A DNA stretch of 64,000 nucleotides from Ceratodon purpureus. Its lineage: Eukaryota > Streptophyta > Bryopsida > Pseudoditrichales > Ditrichaceae. The stretch lies in contig CM026428.1 of assembly GCA_014871385.1 (NCBI GenBank), positions 2,304,776 to 2,368,775 on the forward strand, given 5' to 3'. Every line of letters begins with the position of its first letter. Positions within the stretch are counted from its first letter, which is position 1. Shown here one piece after another: positions 57,791 through 64,000 of this stretch. The notes beneath the pieces are model-generated. The model worked only from the letters and a program-made list of their open reading frames with translations, had not been told where the DNA came from and did no database searches. The translations under genes and the position numbers were made by a program.

Positions 57791-58985
57791 TAGGGAAGGC
57801 CTTTGACACAAAGAATGTGGTATTATTTATACTATATATATGGTTAATTCAAAGGATGTGTTTTTAACCCCTAAAGTCGAGAGGCCTCAAAATTACCCAA
57901 AATCTTCAAAACTAGAGTTTTTCAATACAATGTGTAAATTCTCAAGTTTTGATGTATTATGGAGGGAAACAACCATAGTAGGATCTAGTACCTTACTTGT
58001 ACATCTATATATACTTCAAATCTTAGATTCAAAATCCTTAACGATTGAGAGATGTAATATTCAAAGTTAGAAAAAAAAGCTTTTTTCTTTGTTGCAAAAG
58101 CGTTTTGGAACCAAAAAAATTTAACTTGAGGCTCTTCAAATTCTTAATTCTAGGTGGGTCAGGAGTATGTCCATATACTTCTTATCCTCATACGACCAAT
58201 AAAACCCAAAGAAATGCTTGATTTTTCATATAGAGGTATGATGAAATTCAAACATAAATGCTGGTCTTTGATAGTAAAAAAAGCATATGGGGGGACTTTT
58301 CTTTTTCTTCACACTTTACCCAAATAAGTATTCTTAGAAAAATAAGAGAAAAAAAATTTCCGAGAAAAAAAATAAAATCTCAATTTTTGGTGAATTTTTT
58401 AAGTTTCTACTATCGAATTAATTTTGGGCAAATTTTGAGCATATACTACAGTTTTGGGCAGATTTCAGTATGCCCTAATAGTGTTTTCAAACTTTGACTG
58501 CGAATATCTCCTAAAGTATGAGGAATTTTGAAGCATGAAAGGTCTTGTTGGAAAGGTATAGAAAAAATCCACAGCCCGCAAAAAGTTTCAACTTTATAAG
58601 ATCTATATTTAATAACCGAGAGCTTGACCAAAGTCAAATCAATCCTATTAGGCCTCTTTTTGATTTTAGGGGTTAAAGCACATATAGATTTGACAAGGCT
58701 TTTCAACATTGTTTACATATGTGTAGTCTAATACTTTATTCAAACTGGAAGATTCAAAAACTGGAAGATTCAAAAACTATTCATTCTTGCCTTATTGATT
58801 TGAAAACATATTCATTGTCTTTGAAAACCTTGACCAACCAGCAAAATCTGCCCTTCCACTGCTCTTAAAATTCTCTATCAAAGAAGAACAATCTTCAAAA
58901 TAATTTGGTTGAAAAGGTTATCTGAGCGGCTCTTGCTGAAACAATCAGTGCTTTGCCTCCCACTGGTGGAAACAAACCATATTAT
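57791..58985. other. AT-rich intergenic DNA downstream of the BTB gene
   Basis: Low-complexity A- and T-rich sequence with short artefactual open frames. The right-hand part should include the BTB gene's 3' UTR. Nothing else seen. Confidence 0.5.
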
Positions 58986-60494
58986 TCACACATCCTTACA
59001 GCCAACATCATCTTGCTCAATAACAGGCCAGTGCTTCCTCACAAATTTGGCAAGAGAGCTTGAGCTGATATAACTCTCATAACCACTATCTTTTCGAGAT
59101 TTAACAAGCAACATCTGCTGCTTCAAAGGTAAGGTCATGAACAGGTGTTTTGTAGGTTGATCAAAATTAAATTTACCTCCTACTAACACCTTCACAAGCA
59201 TCATATGCCAGTTCTCAAGCAGTGCAACTCGTTCAGCTGTTTTCAACAGCAAATTCCCAGCCGCCACCTCTTGATATATCAAAAGTACGAGTTTTGCCAG
59301 TTCCAATGCCGCATTCCTGGCTTCACCTGGCTTTGCACCATACTCTCCGATAGGAAAATTTGCACCAAAACTGTGACTCTGGCTTGTGAGAAGGCTGTCA
59401 GTTGTTCCAAGAATTTGGGCAAGTGCATGTAAATGCACAAAGCGTTGGACAAATTCTTCGGCCACTCTTGCAGCTAGTAATGTCTCCAGTGTCCAACAGA
59501 TTGCGAGAATCTTATCTGCAAACTTGGGCACCTTATGATATGCCTTCCCTTCACACTCCTTTGCAATTCTTACGACCATGTTGCTTGCCTCTCTGGTAAC
59601 AATCGTGACGATATCTTTCATGCAATGAGGATGCAGAATTAGTCCACCGGCTGGTCCATTGCTTGCAATGTTGCACGGCCTTGCGTGGCCATTTGGGCTG
59701 CCTGGTGCACTGCCTAGTAGCAACTCTTTGAAGAAAGCGCGATTAGAGCGGTAATTTCCATCACAAGCCAACGCACTCTGAATGCATTGCTCTATCATGT
59801 CGCACAATTGCTCGTGCCATTCGTCTTTGCTCATGTCCATCCCTAACCGGGCAACTAAGTCCTCGGCATGGTTGCGAGGAAAATCATGTCTGGTGGCATA
59901 AATCCTGATGGCCATCTCGTCTGTATCCGACCATAGCTTGGAAGACAAGTAGAGCGCAATGGAGTCCATCAACTCGTGAAATTGGATATGCGTAGCTGCC
60001 TTGAGAAGGCCCAGACTGTAATTGACATCCTTGAAGTCCTTGGAAAACGGTGGTGAGTACATGCGATGAAAGCACTCCGTGTAATGCCGAACATCTCCGT
60101 GCGTCTCAAGGACAAATTCGGAGGAAGAATCTGTAGAACTCACCGGCTTTTTCCATCGCACAGCCAAGCAGGTCTCAAAGTACTTGCTGCATTTGCTCAA
60201 ACGACTAGAATGAACCCTCACCTTCGTTAATGTTGGTTTGTCTTTCAAGAGCTCGCAATTGGTTCTGTATGGTACTAAGCATATGGTAACGTCGTGAGTC
60301 TCGTGACTAAAATCCGATCCACCACACTCCACAATCCGCGTCTGCTGCTCTTTCTTCTGTGGAGAGGATTGTTTCCCAAGCTTACCAGTCTCCTTTTGTC
60401 GCTTCTCACTACCCTGGGTCGCCTCCTGTGTCACGCCCTTTGTACTCTTCTCCACAAGCTTGAGATAATTACTAGGTTTCGTTGGCTCCTCCAT
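58986..60494 (-). CDS. BTB/POZ domain protein, plant At3g05675-like, single coding exon
   Basis: Plant BTB proteins of this layout are thought to be substrate adaptors for CUL3 ubiquitin ligases. The predicted 502 residues start at MEEPTKPSNYLK. A Lys/Gln-rich stretch follows, then a BTB fold (about residues 65-190) with DVTICLVP, KVRVHSSRLSKCSKYFETCL and YTECFHRMY. A long helical C-terminal region of the same plant family completes it (FADKILAICWTLETLLA, EEFVQRFVHLHALAQIL, KHLFMTLPLKQQMLL). The frame stays open upstream to an acceptor (AG before GAGTTGGGTC, about 60521), so an upstream exon, coding or 5' UTR, is likely. A broken copy of its C-terminal half lies at 2980-3632. No lesion seen. 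Confidence 0.85.
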   Translation of the reverse strand: MEEPTKPSNYLKLVEKSTKGVTQEATQGSEKRQKETGKLGKQSSPQKKEQQTRIVECGGSDFSHETHDVTICLVPYRTNCELLKDKPTLTKVRVHSSRLSKCSKYFETCLAVRWKKPVSSTDSSSEFVLETHGDVRHYTECFHRMYSPPFSKDFKDVNYSLGLLKAATHIQFHELMDSIALYLSSKLWSDTDEMAIRIYATRHDFPRNHAEDLVARLGMDMSKDEWHEQLCDMIEQCIQSALACDGNYRSNRAFFKELLLGSAPGSPNGHARPCNIASNGPAGGLILHPHCMKDIVTIVTREASNMVVRIAKECEGKAYHKVPKFADKILAICWTLETLLAARVAEEFVQRFVHLHALAQILGTTDSLLTSQSHSFGANFPIGEYGAKPGEARNAALELAKLVLLIYQEVAAGNLLLKTAERVALLENWHMMLVKVLVGGKFNFDQPTKHLFMTLPLKQQMLLVKSRKDSGYESYISSSSLAKFVRKHWPVIEQDDVGCKDV

Positions 60495-61842
60495 CAGCCG
60501 AACCTTAAGACCCAACTCCTGCAATGAAGCAAGAAATTGGCAAGTTAGCAATCCAACGCTCGATATGCTGAAACAAAAGTCCGAACCCTAAGGAAAAAAA
60601 AGAGAATTGCTCGTACAGACAAGTGAAAGCGATAAGAACGAAGCGATAAGAACGAAGAACAGGCCGTGCTATCTCTCGTCTCTCCGCTGCTACCGACAGG
60701 AAACACAATTGGACGCAATCCTACCATGCAAGCGCACTTACGTGTTCAAATTACACAGCCGAAATTCACAAACAAGTCCGAAACATCGTTTCGGACAACT
60801 CGAGAAGACCCTGCTGCACCACCAAACGCGCTTCAACAGGTACACTTGAAAAACTGCTCTTTGAGTACCAGAAGTGCTTTGTATCTAGCAAATTCAGGAA
60901 CTGCACAAGCCCACACACAGACACACACAAGTTAGATGCTTCCTGAAGCCATACCGACTAGACTGTACTCTCCTCGCTGAACACGCAACAAAGGTGGATG
61001 TTTACAGCTCTAGAATCATTTCATATGGTAACAGGATAGAGACACCTCTAGTCTAATTTAGAAACTTAGTCGGAGCTTCCTGACTTCCGGGTCGCATCAA
61101 TCTTGCATCACGGCGCCAGCACCTCGACTCTCGAGCTTTACGACATGACCGAAGTCGCAAGCATCACGACCTTTCTAAAAACTATTTCTGTGACTCTAGA
61201 GCTGCCAACTCCCTGTCCTCTGAAGGAAAGGTTTCCATATCCGTGTGTGAACTGAGTCCCATGACTGCGGGCCAGTTTGCATCACCTGTCTAGAAGGCTT
61301 ATCATGGCTTATAATCTTCTCCCTGTCAGGTAAAAAAAGTGAATGAAATGACCCCAAACTCAACTTGGAATTATTTTTAGAAGTGGGTTTCGATATAATG
61401 CACCAAAAATATGCTTAACTGCATTTTATTTCAACATTTAGTTCTGAGATTCGTAATTCAACATACATCCAAATCATGCAGTTCTTAGCAGAGGCACTGG
61501 GGTAGGCCATCCATGCTCATGCATTCTTTGCAGGCTAAATGGATCTCACAGGTCTGTAGGCAAGCATGATCGGTCTATCAGCTTTAGTGCTCACTTGGTA
61601 GGTCATGCCTAATTCACTAGCTCTACATATACTCTATATATGCTACAAGAGGTCGTAATGAGTACTTTTTTTTTTTTTTTTAAAGTTTATCTGTTTTTGC
61701 CTGCACTCTGATGTTCAAAGAGTATCTGCATTAACAAAAATAAAACCATGGTACAAAGAATGGGAGAAGCACTGCTCAATACTACTAAAATTCACCTAGT
61801 TGGTTTGTTCCGGCAAAAATCTAGACGATCTACATGTTGCGA
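60495..61842. other. 5' region of the BTB gene and intergenic DNA to HCF136
   Basis: The first 450 bases hold the BTB 5' leader and promoter. A run of 18 T lies near 61664-61681. Open frames here overlap each other and show no motif. The HCF136 3' UTR lies at the right end. Confidence 0.55.
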
Positions 61843-63956
61843 TCAGCCAAGGTACCGCAGTAGTACACCATCGTTGCCCAGCACGAATCCCTTGTTGTCA
61901 ATGAACCTGTCCATACAGAGGTGGTACTCAGGCCAAGGATTGCAAATGAAAACAGATTACGCAAAAAAGAGGAACACTTAATCTAGTCCTGAATGTCACC
62001 AGAAATATACACAATCACTACGATCCAATAAAGCTAGACAATCACATCTGCTTAACATGATTTGATGCTAAGGAATGAGAAGTGGGGATGAGGAAGAGTC
62101 ATACTTTACAGAGTATAAGTTAGCAGCGATTTGGTCTGCAACTCTGTCACGAACCCACGACTTTCCGCCATCTGTTGTTCTCAACAAGATACCACTTCCA
62201 CCTGCAGCCCAGGCCTCATCCTGCAGGGTTACAGCAACTTGAGTTAATATGATCCAGATGAGAGTTTAAACGAAGAAACCTAGTTGTTTCGGAATTGTGT
62301 AGTATGCAGTAGAAGCAACAACAGTCACAGAAGATTGATATTCCACATCTGAAAGATGCGATGATTACCTTCGACCGATAACCGACATCCAAAATACCGA
62401 ATCCTCTGCTAGGAATTTTCTGCTCGTCAAAATCCTCCGTCACCTGTAAATAGCAGTTAGAGGAATGATTATCCTGGGGGCGGATTAACAACCTTATTCA
62501 AAACATCACTATGTCATTCAATCCACCTTCTTCATGCTGGGATATGTTAAGTACCATCTAACAAGCGGTTGCAGATTGTATGATAAGAATAAATTTTGTA
62601 GCACTATTGATAGCCGCAGATCCGTGCGGGGGACACAATGCAACATTCTCTGACTAGCAAGCACCAGAATCAAGAAGTGTAAATGTGCTTACCCCAGTGC
62701 CTCTGCTAAGGAATAGTCCACCTCCACGGACAACCAACCACAAGCCACCATCTGCTCTCCATCCCATGTTCTGAATTCGGCGTGCACTTGTGCGGTTGTG
62801 TGGTTGCCAGTATGGCTACATCAAACAAGAAAAAGATTTGAATCAATGTACAGTGTCACTTGCCTAATGCAAAGGGAAGCCCACAAATCATGTTGTAGCT
62901 TTTCATGTTTTCAAGAACGAACTGCACCCAATTGCAATTCTACGTCTGAACTTGCATCAAAGAAGAAAATAATTACCTGTCCAGGCTCCCAAGTTAGGAA
63001 AAAGTTACCACGGCTCACAACGGCAACATAATCACCACCTGGCGATCTGTTCACTGTATTAAGAGTACCAGTGTAGTAACTGGCTCCACTGATTCCACTT
63101 GACACGGTCCTGCAGTTGCATAAATATTGCTTGATCAGACTTCCAGAAGTATCTACAACTGGATCTTTACCAAAAGATAATCACAAAATCCCCCGTTTCC
63201 TTATGAGTCCAGGAAAGCTCGCGCTCTCCAGACGATTGACTAAGCATCGCGTGACTACATGCTAGAAGCCACCCGACTATCAGTTTCCCTGGTTATGTTC
63301 TGACATCAGGATGCTGGTGAAGAGCCGTACTGACCAAACTTAAGGACAATTGATTTAAAAAAGGGAGAGAAACGCTCTGAGGTGGAACTACAGCAAACCT
63401 GTTACGAAATTCAATGACATTTAGTAAGACCTAGATTAAGCTCAAGTTACAGCATGTCCATTGAAAACTCGCTCCAAAATAAAGCCTCATGAGAATCAGT
63501 AGAATGTAACTCATCCGGATTACATACCTGTTCAGTGTAGCAGAAACAGTCTCTTCCACAGCAGCCTTCCAGTTGTAACCGTTGTTGGATGTGATGTAAA
63601 TGGCACCCTCATCCGTCACCATCTCTGCACTCTTTGGCCCCGTGGCCCTGATCACAACCTGCATTGTACATATAAAATATAAGGAATTAAAGTACATTTC
63701 GAATTAATCATATGCAACTTCAATCCTCTGAAACTAAAGTAATATGAGAGGTGTCCAAGCTACCGTACAGTACAGAGAACTGACTGTAGTGTTTTAAAAA
63801 CACGCAACGTAGGTAAGAGGAATTACAGGGTTTCCAGGAAGACGAATACTCAGAGGAATACGCTCCCAATTCTCTCCTCCATCACTGGTATGAAGCAAAA
63901 TAGCTGGCTTGCCAATGATCCATCCCTCCTGACCATTGAAGCTGATGCTATTGAAT
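61843..63956 (-). CDS. HCF136: Photosystem II stability/assembly factor HCF136, 3' part, runs off the window
   Basis: Ycf48-type beta-propeller protein of the thylakoid lumen that binds newly made D1 during photosystem II assembly. Exons in the window: 63956-63827, 63658-63528, 63109-62977, 62815-62693, 62443-62369, 62220-62105 and 61906-61843, all in phase. The translation follows plant HCF136 closely: [105 protein letters not shown] and the end [13 protein letters not shown]. The 5' exons, with the bipartite lumen-targeting signal, lie beyond base 64000. No lesion in the visible part. Confidence 0.96.
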
Positions 63957-64000
63957 CTGCAATTGCCCTAAGAGAGCGTCAAAAACTGCTTTCATCTTTA

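Overview
This is a nuclear chromosome segment from a land plant. Evidence for a plant: a photosystem II assembly factor (HCF136), a phosphoglycerate mutase with a plastid-type leader, a plant-type BTB/POZ protein, and many GT-AG introns of about 80-600 bp. A 19-exon coiled-coil protein with Sfi1-like Trp repeats would suit a plant with flagellated sperm, so I favour a bryophyte, perhaps a moss. That is inference; no marker in the window names the species.

Layout. 1-6.8 kb is host DNA: an acyl-protein thioesterase gene (+), a decayed copy of a BTB gene fragment (+), and phosphoglycerate mutase (-). 6.80-28.23 kb looks like one giant DNA transposon, 'element A', bounded by 42-bp inverted repeats that match at 41 positions. 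It carries two divergent genes. One is a ten-exon gene whose product has a ParB-like motif and a permuted DNA-methyltransferase-like domain. The other is a SWIM-finger transposase with two in-frame stops. A Ty3/gypsy LTR retrotransposon (13,314-22,572) sits in an intron of the methyltransferase-like gene. It has 712-bp LTRs, a 5-bp target duplication and an extra ORF with an XS-like zinc finger.

28.67-43.80 kb looks like a second giant element, 'element B' (15.1 kb). Its inverted ends are weaker (22 of 30 matching) and are flanked by TATAA on both sides. It holds an intact DDE-transposase-like gene (+) facing a long gene (-) that fuses an unknown N-terminal region, a coiled coil, a RING-like zinc module and a complete pre-SET/SET/post-SET histone methyltransferase. 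That second gene is open across eight long exon blocks except for three in-frame stops. Element B noncoding DNA is crowded with GTAC (AGTACTT-like) words, which marks its extent.

44.8-64 kb is host DNA again: the Sfi1-like gene (-), a 5 kb gene-poor stretch with two short insertions that have clear target duplications and a LINE relic, the parental BTB gene (-), and the 3' part of HCF136 (-), which runs off the right edge.

How it fits together. Host genes look ordinary and intact. The notable feature is two adjacent giant DNA transposons, each pairing a transposase with a chromatin- or DNA-modification-type cargo gene. In A the cargo is nearly intact and the transposase is broken; in B the reverse holds. 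Exon coordinates were derived by hand from splice signals and reading phase. Family assignments rest on recognised motifs, not on database searches.
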